A DNA stretch of 64,000 nucleotides from Pseudomonas frederiksbergensis (GTDB lineage Bacteria; Pseudomonadota; Gammaproteobacteria; Pseudomonadales; Pseudomonadaceae): assembly GCF_001952935.1 (NCBI RefSeq), contig NZ_CP018319.1, positions 1,663,501-1,727,500 of the forward strand. The letters run 5' to 3'. Shown here piece by piece: positions 53,289 to 63,275 of the stretch. The notes under the pieces were generated by a model. That model was not told the DNA's origin. It saw nothing but the letters and a program-made list of their open reading frames with translations, and did no database searches. Position 1 is the stretch's first letter. Every line of letters starts with the position of its first letter. A program made the translations under genes and the position numbers.

Positions 53289-54992
53289 TCAGGAGGCAGG
53301 CTTGATGCCGTACCAACGCGGCGTATACACCCACTCACCACCCTCGGCACGCGGGAACACGCAAGTGGTAGACGAACCGATCAGCACCATGGTGCGCATG
53401 TCGACCTGATCGGGGGTCAGTTCGCCGAGGGTGGTAACCCGCAACGTCTGGCCAGGACGACCAATGTCGCGCCCCAGCACCACCACCGTTTCCGGTGTGC
53501 GATGCCGGCCGACGATTTCCAGTGCCTGGCCCAGTTGCCACGGTCGCGCACGGGAGATCGGGTTGTAGAACGCCAGCGCCAGATCGGCTTCGGCGGCCAG
53601 GTCCAGGCGCTTTTCGATGATCGCCCAAGGCTTGAGGTTGTCCGACAGCGACATCACGCAGAAGTCATGGCCCAACGGCGCACCGGCCTGCGCAGCGGTC
53701 GCCAGCGAAGCGGAGACACCCGGCAGGATTTCCAGGTCGACGCTGTGCCAGCTCGGCTCGCTCGACTCATGCAACGCTTCAAGCACTGCCGCCGCCATGG
53801 CGAACACGCCGGGGTCACCGGATGAAACCACAATCACCGAACGGCCTTGCGCCGCCAGCTCGAAGGCGTGGCGGGCACGCTGCATCTCTTCGCGGTTGTC
53901 AGTGCAATGCAGCACCTGGTCTTCGCGGAACGGCCCGGCCATGCGCACGTAGGTTTCGTAGCCGAGGACATCGGTGGCCCTGGCCAGTTCAGCCTTGACC
54001 GCTGGCACCATCAGTTCGGCGGCGCCAGGGCCCAGACCGATGACTGCCAAACGACCGCGTGCCCGGCCGATCTGCGTAGCGTCCAGCGGCTCAGTGGCCA
54101 CCGCGATGGCAATGCCGGTATCCGCGGACACGATGGTCGCGTTCGGCACGGTTTGACGGGACAACTCGCTAACGCCACCGCTGACCGACGCAAACCGCAG
54201 CGGCACACCCAGTTCCAGTGCCGCTTCGCGCAGCGTCGGATTGGCCATGTGCAGATCGCTGGCCAACAGGCACGCCACCGATTGCACGGCGATTTTCGCT
54301 TGATGCAAGGCTGAGCGAATCGCGCCTGACAGATCCGCGACCTCGTCGCTCACTGCCACCAACACATTGCGCGGATAAATCATCAACTCATTGGCTGCCG
54401 GTGCCCGTTCGGAATGGCCGACATGGATCGACAACTGCGCATGAGGATCTTGCGGCAGCTGCGCCTGCACCAGCCACGGCGCAGCCCCTTCGACGCGTAC
54501 GCTTTGGCCAGCGAGCAAATCCGAGACGAAGCGCTTGCCCAGTTCCAGATCGCCGAGGGCGTAACCGCTGGGAGGATTGAGCAGGCAGGTGCCGAAGCGC
54601 AATTCACCGCTGGTGGTGATCGCCGCAGCGACCTCGAGACCGGCAGCAATCTCGCGCGCCATGACGTTCACGCCACCAAGACCACCGAGCAGCGGCACCA
54701 CGGCGCTGCCGTCTTCGGCCACGGCCAGCACTGGCGGCTCGGCGCCCTTTTCCAGCAGTAACGGCGCCAGGGTGCGAATCACAATGCCGGCCGCACACAA
54801 GGCGATAATCGGCGTGTCTTGCTGATAGAGCTCACGCAAGGTGGCGCCGAACTCTTGATAGACGCGGTCCGCGCCTTCCACCCGTTCGGCCAGACCATGG
54901 ATCAATGCGCCAGGGTAAAGCTGCGCAATCTTGCGCGCAGTCGCGAGGCTGCCATTGCCCAGAATGACAATCGCCGGAACTGGACGGGCCAT
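53289..54992 (-). CDS. cobJ: CbiG-CobJ fusion: precorrin-3B C17-methyltransferase
   Basis: A 567-residue fusion. Residues 1 to about 320 resemble CbiG: IIALCAAGIVIRTLAPLL, GLGGVNVMAREIA, then LMIYPRNVLVAVSDEVADLS. Residues about 325-567 are the CobJ methyltransferase (RLAVIGLGPGAAELMVP, SSGDPGVFAMAAAVLEAL, EILPGVSASLATAAQ, ALAFYNPISRARPWQ), which contracts the corrin ring by methylating C17. The ATG at 54992 overlaps the cobI stop by one base. The long frame upstream of it is a shadow of cobI. Confidence 0.93.
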   Translation of the reverse strand: MARPVPAIVILGNGSLATARKIAQLYPGALIHGLAERVEGADRVYQEFGATLRELYQQDTPIIALCAAGIVIRTLAPLLLEKGAEPPVLAVAEDGSAVVPLLGGLGGVNVMAREIAAGLEVAAAITTSGELRFGTCLLNPPSGYALGDLELGKRFVSDLLAGQSVRVEGAAPWLVQAQLPQDPHAQLSIHVGHSERAPAANELMIYPRNVLVAVSDEVADLSGAIRSALHQAKIAVQSVACLLASDLHMANPTLREAALELGVPLRFASVSGGVSELSRQTVPNATIVSADTGIAIAVATEPLDATQIGRARGRLAVIGLGPGAAELMVPAVKAELARATDVLGYETYVRMAGPFREDQVLHCTDNREEMQRARHAFELAAQGRSVIVVSSGDPGVFAMAAAVLEALHESSEPSWHSVDLEILPGVSASLATAAQAGAPLGHDFCVMSLSDNLKPWAIIEKRLDLAAEADLALAFYNPISRARPWQLGQALEIVGRHRTPETVVVLGRDIGRPGQTLRVTTLGELTPDQVDMRTMVLIGSSTTCVFPRAEGGEWVYTPRWYGIKPAS

Positions 54993-55726
54993 CAGCCTTG
55001 CCACCGTTCGCCGGGCACAATGATCAGCGAGAAGTACGGCGAGGACATCGGCTCGACCTGATCCAGCGGGACGATTTTCTGGTTGGCCATGGTCGCGCGT
55101 TCGACGTACAGCGCACGCTCCGCCAGTCCGAGTTCTTCGAGCACCTGACGGACCTTGGGAAAGTTGCGCCCCAGCTTCATGATCACCGCGGCATCGGCAT
55201 CGGCCAGACGACGCTTGAGATCTTCGGCAGGCAACACACCCGACAGCACCGACAAACTCTGATTGCGATACACCAGCGGCGCACCCAGTACCGAGGCACC
55301 GCCGAGCATCGAGCAAACGCCCGGCACGACTTCCGCTTCGTAACGCTCGGCCAGTCGATCGTGCAGGTACATGTAGGAGCCGTAGAAGAACGGATCGCCT
55401 TCGCAGATCACCGCCACGTCACGGCCAGCGTCCAGGTGCGCGGCCAGTTCTTCGCCGGCCGCATCGTAGAAATCGCTGATGACTTGTTCGTACGACAGCG
55501 GCGCCGGCAATGCTTCGGTAGTCACCGGGTACACCAGCGGCAGCAACGTTTGCGCGTCCTGCAAATGCGCCTCGATGATGCCGAAGGCGTTGCCCTTCTT
55601 GCCCTTGGCGACGAAGTACGCCACCACCGGCGACTCACGCAGCAGGCGCAGGGCTTTAACGGTAATCAGCTCTGGATCACCGGGGCCAACGCCCAGGCCG
55701 ATCAAACGTCCAGGTTGCTGCATCAT
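54992..55726 (-). CDS. cobI: Precorrin-2 C20-methyltransferase CobI
   Basis: A 244-residue SAM-dependent methyltransferase of the tetrapyrrole family, adding the C20 methyl group to precorrin-2. It starts with [22 protein letters not shown], contains [18 protein letters not shown] and [19 protein letters not shown]. The start codon doublet ATGATG at 55726 overlaps the cobH stop. It is part of the leftward cobG-cobH-cobI-cobJ operon with all genes touching. Confidence 0.96.
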   Translation of the reverse strand: MMQQPGRLIGLGVGPGDPELITVKALRLLRESPVVAYFVAKGKKGNAFGIIEAHLQDAQTLLPLVYPVTTEALPAPLSYEQVISDFYDAAGEELAAHLDAGRDVAVICEGDPFFYGSYMYLHDRLAERYEAEVVPGVCSMLGGASVLGAPLVYRNQSLSVLSGVLPAEDLKRRLADADAAVIMKLGRNFPKVRQVLEELGLAERALYVERATMANQKIVPLDQVEPMSSPYFSLIIVPGERWQG

Positions 55727-56349
55727 TCGATCTCCGTGGCGAGGGCATTGACGGCGGCGGCGGCCATGGCGCTACCGCCCAGCCGGCCTTGCATGATGAC
55801 GAAAGGCACGCCACGGCTGTCTGCCGCGAGCGCTGCCTTGGATTCGGCGGCGCCGACGAAGCCCACCGGGAAGCCGAGGATCAGCGCCGGTTTCGGTGCG
55901 CCGGCGTCGAGCATTTCCAACAGATAAAACAGCGCGGTCGGCGCGTTGCCGATTACCACCACACTGCCTTCCAGGTGCGGGCGCCATAGCTCCAGCGCGG
56001 CGGCGGAGCGGGTGTTACCCAACTCACGGGCAAGCTCTGGCACGCTTTCATCACGCAGGGTGCAGATGACTTGGTTGTTCGCAGGCAAACGCGTGCGGGT
56101 CACGCCTTCGCTGACCATCCGCGCATCGCACAGAATCGGCGCACCGGCGGCCAGCGCATCACGCCCGGCCTTGCCCGCGCCTTCGGAAAATTGCAGCCCG
56201 TCGATGGCGTCGACCATGCCGCAGGCGTGGATCACACGGACCGCGAGTTTTTCCAGGTCGGCCGGAATGCGCTCGAGGTTGGCCTCGGCACGAATGATCG
56301 CGAAGGAGTTGCGATAGATCTCCTGACCGTCGCGGATGTAATCAAGCAT
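55723..56349 (-). CDS. cobH: Precorrin-8X methylmutase CobH
   Basis: A 208-residue enzyme moving the C11 methyl group to C12 to make hydrogenobyrinic acid. Visible family stretches are [32 protein letters not shown] (catalytic His), [17 protein letters not shown] and [14 protein letters not shown]. The ATG at 56349 lies 8 bases inside the end of cobG and gives the family length, although the frame remains open upstream. Confidence 0.96.
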   Translation of the reverse strand: MLDYIRDGQEIYRNSFAIIRAEANLERIPADLEKLAVRVIHACGMVDAIDGLQFSEGAGKAGRDALAAGAPILCDARMVSEGVTRTRLPANNQVICTLRDESVPELARELGNTRSAAALELWRPHLEGSVVVIGNAPTALFYLLEMLDAGAPKPALILGFPVGFVGAAESKAALAADSRGVPFVIMQGRLGGSAMAAAAVNALATEIE

Positions 56350-57649
56350 CAAGGGGGCTCCGTGAGCGGTCGTCGAGCAAGGCTGCGACCGCTTCAATAG
56401 TAAGGTTGCGTGCGTGCAGCGCGCCGAAACCCGGCTGCGCTGCATTGCGAAAATAGAGGTCGTAGTGATGGGGGGAAACCGCCAGCATCGTGACCGGCGC
56501 GATGTGCGCGGCCGCACAGGAACGCTGACAACCGGACAGGTGCACGTTCAGTGCTTGGCCGTGACGTTGCAGCAGCGCCGCCAGTTGTCGGGCATCGCCC
56601 TTGGTGTCGGCCAGGCCTTTGCCGCAGCCAGCGGAACCCGTGCAGGCAATCAACCGTGACAACGGCTGATCGGCATCACACAGCAGGCCCAGTTGTTCCA
56701 GACGCCGAATGACTTCGGGCGCGTGTTCTTTTCGAACATTGGGCAGCAACAGGCTTTGCCATGGGGTCAAACGCAGGCTCGCGTCGCCGAACTCGTGCGC
56801 CAATTGCGCCGCACCTCTGAGCATGACGGGATCGAGCCGCCCCAAAGGCGGTACGGCACCGATGTAGACATGCTCCGCTTCACGTTGCAGATGAGTGCCA
56901 ATGTGCAGAGCATCCGGGCTCAACGAACGCCGCCAATCGGTGATCGACTTCAAGGGCACTCGTTCGGCCAAGCGAGCAAGGAACTCTGCTAACGGGTAGT
57001 CGGCCAGCAAATGACGCATCCGCGTTTGATCAGGACGCGCCAGTTCAAGAAACAACTCCAGCACCGCCACGACCAGTGCATGCCCCTGCTCAAGTGGCAC
57101 CGAGCCTGCGGGCCTGTCCGTGGGGCAACCCGCGAAACCGAACACCAGCAACCACTCGCCCTCTCGCTCAACCGCAGACAACCACAGATCATGCGGGTGT
57201 TCGAGCATCGCCAACGCCTCGCCGCCATCGAGTTGCACGGCAAACTTGGCGCTGAGCTCGTGGAAACGTTCGTGGCTTTGCAGGGTGACAAGGATCTGTT
57301 CCGCCAGCGGACGCGTGTCGAACAGCATCTGCTGATCGATCCCGGCGCTCGGGCTGAGCATCAGATTGCGTACATCGTCGCCCGCCGCGGTACGCGGCCC
57401 CAATCCAGCGGCGAGCAGGCTGTCGATCAGTGCTGTCTGTTCGCTACCGATCCCGCGAATCTGCAGGTTGGCCCGATTGGTCGCCTCGATCACGCCCCCG
57501 GCAAACCGTTCAGCCGCGCTGGCCACCGCTTCAGCCTGGGCAGCGCTGATCGAGCCGCCGTTCAATTTGATCCGACAGATGCCGCCATCCAGCGCCGGGA
57601 CGATACGCAGCAACCCCGGGCAAGCCGAGGGGCGCAAAGCGGTGGACAT
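56342..57649 (-). CDS. cobG: Precorrin-3B synthase CobG
   Basis: A 435-residue iron-sulfur monooxygenase of the nitrite/sulfite reductase-like fold that uses oxygen to form precorrin-3B. The cluster-binding cysteines are seen as CTGSAGCGKG and, further on, SGCQRSCA. An earlier repeat has GVIEATNRANLQIRG. The ATG at 57649 starts MSTALRPSACPGLLRI, the usual N-terminus. Its presence indicates the oxygen-dependent cobalamin route. It is the first gene of the leftward operon. Confidence 0.93.
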   Translation of the reverse strand: MSTALRPSACPGLLRIVPALDGGICRIKLNGGSISAAQAEAVASAAERFAGGVIEATNRANLQIRGIGSEQTALIDSLLAAGLGPRTAAGDDVRNLMLSPSAGIDQQMLFDTRPLAEQILVTLQSHERFHELSAKFAVQLDGGEALAMLEHPHDLWLSAVEREGEWLLVFGFAGCPTDRPAGSVPLEQGHALVVAVLELFLELARPDQTRMRHLLADYPLAEFLARLAERVPLKSITDWRRSLSPDALHIGTHLQREAEHVYIGAVPPLGRLDPVMLRGAAQLAHEFGDASLRLTPWQSLLLPNVRKEHAPEVIRRLEQLGLLCDADQPLSRLIACTGSAGCGKGLADTKGDARQLAALLQRHGQALNVHLSGCQRSCAAAHIAPVTMLAVSPHHYDLYFRNAAQPGFGALHARNLTIEAVAALLDDRSRSPLDA

Positions 57650-57793
57650 CGGGCGTTCGTTCAAGGGGGCGACCGGCTGTGTGGGAAAGGCGCTTCGCGG
57701 GCGAAGGCGCGGTATTATGCCTGCTTTGTTCGACGGCATGAAAAGCCTGCCCGTCGGAACAGTCCATTTGAGGACTATATTTGAGGGCGATAG
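57650..57793. promoter_or_regulatory. Divergent cob promoter region
   Basis: A 144-bp gap between the starts of cobG and cobL. TATTAT at 57713-57718 could serve as a -10 element, possibly on either strand. No B12-box or cobalamin riboswitch core was found by eye, so control by cobalamin is not visible here. Confidence 0.4.
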
Positions 57794-59005
57794 ATGTCAC
57801 CGTGGCTGACAGTAGTGGGAATCGGCGAGGACGGCTTCAAGGGCCTGGGCAAAAACGCTCGGCACGCTCTGCTGCGCGCTTCGCGGATCATTGGCGGTCA
57901 GCGGCAACTGGATTTGCTGCCGGTGTGCATCCGTGGTGAGCGGCAGTTGTGGCCCAGCCCTTTCTCCCTTGATCCGGTTTTGGCGCTACGCGGCGAGCCG
58001 GTCTGCGTGCTGGCCAGCGGCGATCCGATGTTCTTTGGCGTGGGCGCAAGCCTTGCCCGGAAACTGCCCAACGATGAAATGCTGATACTGCCGGCGCCCT
58101 CCTCCTGCTCGCTGGCGGCGGCGCGAATGGGCTGGCCGTTGCAGGATGTCGTCACGCTTTCGGTGGTTGCTCGTCCCATCGCCGCACTCAATGCGCAGTT
58201 GTTCAGCGGTGTTCGCTTGCTGGTGTTGAGCAACGACAGCAAGAGCCCGGCCGCGATCGCGACGTTATTGCGTGAGCGCGGTTTCGGTGCGAGTCGCCTC
58301 ACCGTGCTGGAACATCTGGGCGGTGCCGCCGAACGCCGCATCGAGGGTGTCGCCAATGACTGGAACGATCCTGTGATCGCCGATCTGAACCTGGTCGCCA
58401 TCGAGTGCATTGCCGAACCCAACACGCCGCGCCTCTCCCGATTGGCCGGTCTGCCGGACTCAGCTTTCAAGCACGACGGTCAACTGACCAAGCGCGATGT
58501 CCGCGCGATCACGCTCGCACGCCTGGCCCCGGTGCCTGGTGAGTTGATGTGGGACGTCGGCGCTGGCAGCGGTTCGATCGGCATCGAATGGATGCGCGCT
58601 CATCCGAGCTGCCGGGCACTGGCTGTCGAAGCGGATGAAGGTCGGCAGTTGTTGATCGAACACAACCGCGATGCCTTGGGTGTCCCCGGTCTGCAACTGA
58701 TTCGCGGCAGTGCGCCACAAGCCTTGACCGGTCTGGAACGCCCGGACGCAATTTTCATCGGCGGCGGCGTCACCCGCGAGGGCGTACTCGATACTTGCTG
58801 GGCACAACTCAAACCCGGCGGTCGACTGATCGCCAACGCCGTCACGCTACAAAGTGAAATGACATTGATGGCCTGGCGCGAGCAGCACGGCGGTGAGCTG
58901 ACACGAGTCCATATCGCTCAGGCGCAACCGCTGGGCGATTTCGACACCTGGCGTCAGGCGCTGCCGATTACCTTGCTGGACGTGACGAAACCCCTCGATG
59001 CGTGA
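57794..59005 (+). CDS. cobL: Precorrin-6Y C5,15-methyltransferase (decarboxylating) CobL
   Basis: A 403-residue CbiE-CbiT fusion. The N-terminal half is the C5 methyltransferase ([33 protein letters not shown]). The C-terminal half is the C15 methyltransferase/decarboxylase with a class I SAM motif ([16 protein letters not shown]). It acts late in corrin ring synthesis. It overlaps cbiD by 8 bases and heads the rightward cobL-cbiD-cobK operon. Confidence 0.96.
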   Translation: MSPWLTVVGIGEDGFKGLGKNARHALLRASRIIGGQRQLDLLPVCIRGERQLWPSPFSLDPVLALRGEPVCVLASGDPMFFGVGASLARKLPNDEMLILPAPSSCSLAAARMGWPLQDVVTLSVVARPIAALNAQLFSGVRLLVLSNDSKSPAAIATLLRERGFGASRLTVLEHLGGAAERRIEGVANDWNDPVIADLNLVAIECIAEPNTPRLSRLAGLPDSAFKHDGQLTKRDVRAITLARLAPVPGELMWDVGAGSGSIGIEWMRAHPSCRALAVEADEGRQLLIEHNRDALGVPGLQLIRGSAPQALTGLERPDAIFIGGGVTREGVLDTCWAQLKPGGRLIANAVTLQSEMTLMAWREQHGGELTRVHIAQAQPLGDFDTWRQALPITLLDVTKPLDA

Positions 59006-60095
59006 CGAAACCGCCGAACAACCCGCACCGCTGCGCAGCGGCCTGACCACTGGCAGCTGCGCCACCGCCACCAGCCTTGCGGCGGCGCGCTTGCTGCTCA
59101 GTGGCGTAGAAGCAGACGCCGTCGAGATCATTCTGCCCAAAGGCAGGCGGGTGCAGATGCGCCTGGAATTCTGTCGGCTGACGGACGACGGCGCCGAAGC
59201 CGGCACGATCAAGGACGCCGGCGACGACCCCGACGTGACTCACGGCGCCCTGCTCTTTTCCCAGGTGCGCCTGCACAGCGAGCCGGGCATCCGCTTCAGT
59301 GCCGGCCGTGGCGTGGGCACCGTCACCCGGCCCGGTCTGGTGCTGAACGTCGGCGAACCGGCGATCAACCCGGTGCCGCGCAAGATGATCAGCGAGCACC
59401 TGACGCTGTTGGCCGAGGAGCTTGATTACATGGGTGGTTTCGACGTCACGGTGAATGTCGAAGGCGGTGAAGCGCTGGCCTTGAAAACCATGAACCCGCG
59501 CCTGGGGATTCTCGGCGGTTTGTCGATCCTCGGCACCAGCGGCATCGTCCGGCCCTTCTCCTGCGCGGCCTACATCGCCTCGATCCACCAAGGCATCGAC
59601 GTCGCCAAAACCAACGGTTACCTGCACATCGCCGCGTGCACTGGCAATGCCAGTGAAGACACCATGCGCCGGGTCTACGATTTTCCGGAAATCGCCCTGA
59701 TCGAAATGGGCGACTTCGTCGGCGCCGTGCTCAAACACCTGCGCAAAGTGCCTGTGGATAAACTCAGCCTCTGCGGCGGCTTCGGCAAGATCAGCAAACT
59801 GGCGGCCGGGCACATGGATTTGCACAGTCGACACTCCAGCATCGACCTGCCGCAACTGGCCGAGTGGGCGTCGGCGATTGGCGCCGATGAGGCGTTGCAG
59901 CAAGGGATTCGCGAAGCCAACACCAGCCAGCAAGCCTTGGCGATGGCCAGCGCTGCGGGCATCGCGCTCGGTGACGCGGTGTGTCAGCACGCGCTGGACT
60001 TTGCCCGCAGCGTGGTGCCGACGCAGGTTCAGGTCGAAGTGTTCGCCATCGATCGCCAGGGCGGGATTGTTGGCCATGCAGGAGCTTTTCAATGA
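58998..60095 (+). CDS. cbiD: Cobalt-precorrin-5B C1-methyltransferase CbiD
   Basis: A 365-residue CbiD protein, recognisable by the N-terminal [19 protein letters not shown] and the later [26 protein letters not shown] and [10 protein letters not shown]. CbiD methylates C1 in the oxygen-independent pathway; in Pseudomonas it takes the place of CobF, which is not seen in this block. The start lies inside cobL and the stop overlaps cobK by four bases. Confidence 0.95.
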   Translation: MRDETAEQPAPLRSGLTTGSCATATSLAAARLLLSGVEADAVEIILPKGRRVQMRLEFCRLTDDGAEAGTIKDAGDDPDVTHGALLFSQVRLHSEPGIRFSAGRGVGTVTRPGLVLNVGEPAINPVPRKMISEHLTLLAEELDYMGGFDVTVNVEGGEALALKTMNPRLGILGGLSILGTSGIVRPFSCAAYIASIHQGIDVAKTNGYLHIAACTGNASEDTMRRVYDFPEIALIEMGDFVGAVLKHLRKVPVDKLSLCGGFGKISKLAAGHMDLHSRHSSIDLPQLAEWASAIGADEALQQGIREANTSQQALAMASAAGIALGDAVCQHALDFARSVVPTQVQVEVFAIDRQGGIVGHAGAFQ

Positions 60096-60808
60096 AGCGC
60101 GTGTTGTTGCTCGGTGGCGTGACAGAAGCCTTGGCCATCGCCCGGACCCTCGGACCGGAACACATCTATAGCCTGGCCGGCGTGGGGCGAGTGCCGACAG
60201 ATCTGACCTGCCAGGTTCGCGTTGGCGGTTATGGCGGTGCCGAAGGGCTGGCGCAGTTCATTCAGGATGAAGGGATCGAGCTGCTGCTGGACGCAACCCA
60301 TCCCTACGCCGCACAAATCAGCCAGAACGCCGCCACCGCTGCACGGTTGAGCGGTATTGCCTGCTGGGCCCTGCGGCGCCCGGCCTGGCAACCACAGGCC
60401 GGCGATGACTGGCGGGATGTCAGCGACTGGGCCGGGTTGATCGAAGCACTGAAACCGTTCCGGCGACCGTTGTTCACCCTCGGCCGCGAACCCTTGCAGC
60501 ATCTGCATGAAATCCCGCCAGAGCAATTCTGGACCTTGCGCGCACTGGACGTTTACCCCGGCAACGAACGCTGCGAAGTGATCGGCGCGCGTGGGCCGTT
60601 TCTGATCGAGGATGAACGTGAACTGTTTGAACGTCGGCAGATTGATGTGCTGATCAGCAAGAACAGCGGCAGCACCGCGACCGAGCCGAAGCTGGAAGTG
60701 GCACGGGAGCGTGGGGTGCCGGTGATTGTTTTGCAGCGGCCAGTGTTGCCGGGGGTTGATCGGGAGTTTGGGTCGGTGAGTGAAGCACTGAAAGCCCTAT
60801 CGGTGTAA
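60092..60808 (+). CDS. cobK: Precorrin-6A reductase CobK
   Basis: A 238-residue NADPH-dependent reductase of the corrin pathway (CobK/CbiJ). It starts [19 protein letters not shown], has [17 protein letters not shown], and ends with the conserved [18 protein letters not shown] and [10 protein letters not shown]. The ATG at 60092 overlaps the cbiD stop by four bases and gives the family length. Confidence 0.94.
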   Translation: MKRVLLLGGVTEALAIARTLGPEHIYSLAGVGRVPTDLTCQVRVGGYGGAEGLAQFIQDEGIELLLDATHPYAAQISQNAATAARLSGIACWALRRPAWQPQAGDDWRDVSDWAGLIEALKPFRRPLFTLGREPLQHLHEIPPEQFWTLRALDVYPGNERCEVIGARGPFLIEDERELFERRQIDVLISKNSGSTATEPKLEVARERGVPVIVLQRPVLPGVDREFGSVSEALKALSV

Positions 60809-61012
60809 GACGATTCCTGAGACCCCCATAACCTTGCGACTTTGCCGGCAACACTCTCGGACGGAGCCGGCTATCCACTCTATGGCTTCGATCCTATAGT
60901 CCGAGCCCCCTGATCCGAACAAGCACACCGACCTTACATCCTGAGGGACGACTAAATTCGTCCCGAGGAAAGTGCGGCTTGCCAACCTGTATCCCAAGGA
61001 ATACGATCAAAC

Positions 61013-61315
61013 ATGATCGACTTCGAACGATCCCGAGCATTTGCTGACTGGCTCGACTCACTGAAAGACATCATTGGCAAAGCTCGCATCATTGCCAGGC
61101 TCCGAGCTGCCGAGCATGGAAATTTTGGTGATTGCGAACCGGTGGGTGGAGCTGTTTATGAAATGCGTGTGCATTACGGTCCTGGCTACAGGATGTATTT
61201 CACCCGCCGAGGTGAAGTGGTTTATCTGCTGTTGGTGGGCGGTGACAAGTCGACTCAAAAACGAGACATCAAACGCGCCATTCAAATGGCGCAAAACATC
61301 GGTAATGAGGAGTAA
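61013..61315 (+). CDS. RelE/HigB-type toxin of a toxin-antitoxin pair
   Basis: A 100-residue member of the phage Gp49/addiction-module killer branch of RelE-ParE toxins: FADWLDSLKDIIGKARIIARL, then GNFGDCEPVGGAVYEMRVHYGPGYRMYF and LLLVGGDKSTQKRDIKRA (motifs shortened here to under 20 at the variable joints). It probably cleaves mRNA at the ribosome. AAGGA lies ahead of the ATG. The antitoxin gene begins three bases after the stop, giving toxin-first order as in higBA. Confidence 0.88.
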   Translation: MIDFERSRAFADWLDSLKDIIGKARIIARLRAAEHGNFGDCEPVGGAVYEMRVHYGPGYRMYFTRRGEVVYLLLVGGDKSTQKRDIKRAIQMAQNIGNEE

Positions 61316-61318
61316 ATC

Positions 61319-61609
61319 ATGGCCGAACAATTCACCCGTTTCGATGCCGCCGAATTTCTAAAAACACCAGAAGAAATGGCGGCTTACCTGGACGCCTGTT
61401 TTGAAGAAGATGCTGGCGACGGAGTGCTCATACGTGCAGCCCTTAACGACATAGCCCGAGCAAAGGGCATGACACAGATTGCCCGTGACGCGGGGCTGGG
61501 TCGTGAAAGTCTGTACAAAGCATTGGGCAGCACTGGCAACCCGGAATTCGCGACTATCATGAAAGTGATGAAAGCATTAGGTCTGCGCCTGCATGCCAGC
61601 GCTCTCTGA
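61319..61609 (+). CDS. HigA-like antitoxin (addiction module antidote)
   Basis: A 96-residue helix-turn-helix protein of the putative addiction-module antidote family: FDAAEFLKTPEEMAAYLDA at the start, AKGMTQIARDAGLGRESLYKAL as the helix-turn-helix, and a final FATIMKVMKALGLRL. It should neutralise the preceding toxin and repress the pair. GAGGAG overlaps the toxin stop, so the two are translated together. Confidence 0.88.
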   Translation: MAEQFTRFDAAEFLKTPEEMAAYLDACFEEDAGDGVLIRAALNDIARAKGMTQIARDAGLGRESLYKALGSTGNPEFATIMKVMKALGLRLHASAL

Positions 61610-61708
61610 TTGCACTGCGACACCACACCGCACGCCGCTTTTTTACTTATCGGCCCTGATCAGGCTAAATAGCCGCGCCTGATCCCCCCACCCAACCGGA
61701 TTTGTCCC

Positions 61709-62107
61709 ATGTCCCGACAACGGCTCGCATTTGCCTGGATCGCCTGCTTCGCAGTGCTGTTCAACATGCTCGCCATGCCGATGACGGGAGCGATGGCGCA
61801 GACGGCGAAATCGCCTGCCGAGCAGTTGTTGTGGGGCAGTTTCTGTTCGTCCAGCGGCACGAAGTTGGTGGCGATTTCCCTGGGCGATATCGAACAGAAA
61901 GCCCCGCAGAGTGACGATCACTCCAACATGCAGCATTGCTGGTGCTGTTCAGGTTCCGCGCCGTTGGTGGCGTTGCCCGGGCACACACCGCAACTGTACT
62001 TCGCGCGTTTCGACGCCAATCGAAGCCTGCCTGATGCCTCTCTCGATACACCGACACCGCGCCAGCAATGGCCGAGCCTCAACCCCCGCGCTTCCCCTCT
62101 GGTGTGA
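61709..62107 (+). CDS. DUF2946 family protein
   Basis: A 132-residue protein with an N-terminal signal/membrane segment (FAWIACFAVLFNMLAMPMTG) and the DUF2946 pattern, including the His/Cys cluster HCWCCSGSAPLVALPGH, which could bind copper. DUF2946 genes often accompany copper uptake genes such as pcuAC and oprC, exactly as here. The molecular role is unknown. Confidence 0.8.
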   Translation: MSRQRLAFAWIACFAVLFNMLAMPMTGAMAQTAKSPAEQLLWGSFCSSSGTKLVAISLGDIEQKAPQSDDHSNMQHCWCCSGSAPLVALPGHTPQLYFARFDANRSLPDASLDTPTPRQQWPSLNPRASPLV

Positions 62108-62155
62108 TTCCTTCTCGCAATTGACCTGCGTTTCGAATCGTTCTGGAGAACTGCC

Positions 62156-62635
62156 ATGTTGAACAAACTCATCGTCCTGGCTGTATTGCTGCTGCCTGCC
62201 TGTTTTGCCAATGCTCACGAATACAAGGCTGGCGAACTTGAGATCGCCCATCCGTGGTCGCAGGAGTTGCCACCCAACGCGCCAACGGTGGCGGCGTATT
62301 TCGTGATTCACAACAGCGGTAAAACCGCCGACCGACTGCTTAGCGTCGTCTCGCCGATTGCAGGCGAAGCCCAGTTGCACGAGCACGTCATGCAAAACGA
62401 CCTGATGAAAATGCAGCAGGTGCCGAGCGTCGACATTCCTGCCGGTGGCAACGTCTCTTTTGCGCCGATGGCCTACCACGTGATGCTGGTAAACCTGAAA
62501 GACCGCAGCCTGCTGAGCGACGGCAAACGCTTCCCGCTGACGATGCATTTCGAGAAGTCCGGCGACGTAACGGTCGACGTCTCGGTGCAGAAGAAGCCGC
62601 CGGAAAGCATGCAGACGCACGCCCACGCCCAATAA
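62156..62635 (+). CDS. Periplasmic copper chaperone PCuAC
   Basis: A 159-residue secreted protein with a signal peptide (1-20). The Cu(I)-binding motif H-x10-M-x21-H-x-M is complete: His75, Met86, His108 and Met110. PCuAC proteins deliver copper to cytochrome oxidase or hold it in the periplasm. It sits between two DUF2946 genes and upstream of oprC, and GGAG precedes the start. Confidence 0.92.
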   Translation: MLNKLIVLAVLLLPACFANAHEYKAGELEIAHPWSQELPPNAPTVAAYFVIHNSGKTADRLLSVVSPIAGEAQLHEHVMQNDLMKMQQVPSVDIPAGGNVSFAPMAYHVMLVNLKDRSLLSDGKRFPLTMHFEKSGDVTVDVSVQKKPPESMQTHAHAQ

Positions 62636-62655
62636 GCGACTGAGCAAAAACCCCC

Positions 62656-63084
62656 ATGCGCCCGCTTAGCGCCAGGTCATCCGCACACCGTCGTCAGCCG
62701 TTAAGCCTGACGAGCGGCAGCTGGATCAGCCTGTTCGCCATGTTGATGATCTTTATCGGCCCGCTGATTTCTCAGTCGATGCCGATGGATCAACGCGCCT
62801 CGATGTCGATGTCGATGGACATGTCGGCAATGGAGCACGCCGACCACGGCGCGCAAGCCGCGGCCGAGCACTGTCCACCAAAAGCCGACCACCATGCACT
62901 CTGGGAAAAATGCGGCTATTGCAGCCTGCTGTTCAATTGCCCGGCGCTGACTGGCGGCCAGTCCTTCGTCGCATTCGACACGCCCAAAGCCACCACCTTC
63001 ACCACTCCCTCCCCTCGCCTGGGCCACGCCCGGCAAACCTTTTTCCCCGGCGCCCGCACCCGCGCTCCGCCCATCGCCGCGTAA
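62656..63084 (+). CDS. DUF2946 family protein, Met/His-rich
   Basis: A 142-residue protein with one membrane segment (about 24-40, WISLFAMLMIFIGPLI) and a Met/His-rich stretch (MDQRASMSMSMDMSAMEHAD) typical of periplasmic copper ligands. A CGYCSLLFNCP motif marks the DUF2946 domain. It follows pcuAC after 20 bases and probably belongs to the same transcript. Confidence 0.8.
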   Translation: MRPLSARSSAHRRQPLSLTSGSWISLFAMLMIFIGPLISQSMPMDQRASMSMSMDMSAMEHADHGAQAAAEHCPPKADHHALWEKCGYCSLLFNCPALTGGQSFVAFDTPKATTFTTPSPRLGHARQTFFPGARTRAPPIAA

Positions 63085-63130
63085 ACACCCACCTCCGATC
63101 TCACACGGTTTCGAAGACAGCCACAGCAAC

Positions 63131-63221
63131 CTGTGGGAGCGAGCCTGCTCGCGAAGAGGGAGTGTCAGTCAACATTCATGTCGTCTGACACACCGCTTTC
63201 GCGAGCAGGCTCGCTCCCACA
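63131..63221. repeat. REP-type palindromic repeat upstream of oprC
   Basis: TGTGGGAGCGAGCCTGCTCG (63132-63151 and on to 63155) is mirrored at 63198-63221. The middle holds GTGTCAGTCAACATTCATG, nearly the same as the centre of the element at 11349-11472, and a short GTGTCAG/CTGACAC hairpin. It separates the DUF2946 gene from oprC. Confidence 0.82.
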
Positions 63222-63275
63222 AGTAATGCGCAGGCTGCCGGCCGTGTCGTTTACGACTGTTCGATGGAAAATGTC

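Noticed and set aside
57650..57793. Cobalamin riboswitch between cobG and cobL
   Set aside because: No B12-box core could be found on either strand, and the 144-bp gap is too short to hold two riboswitches.
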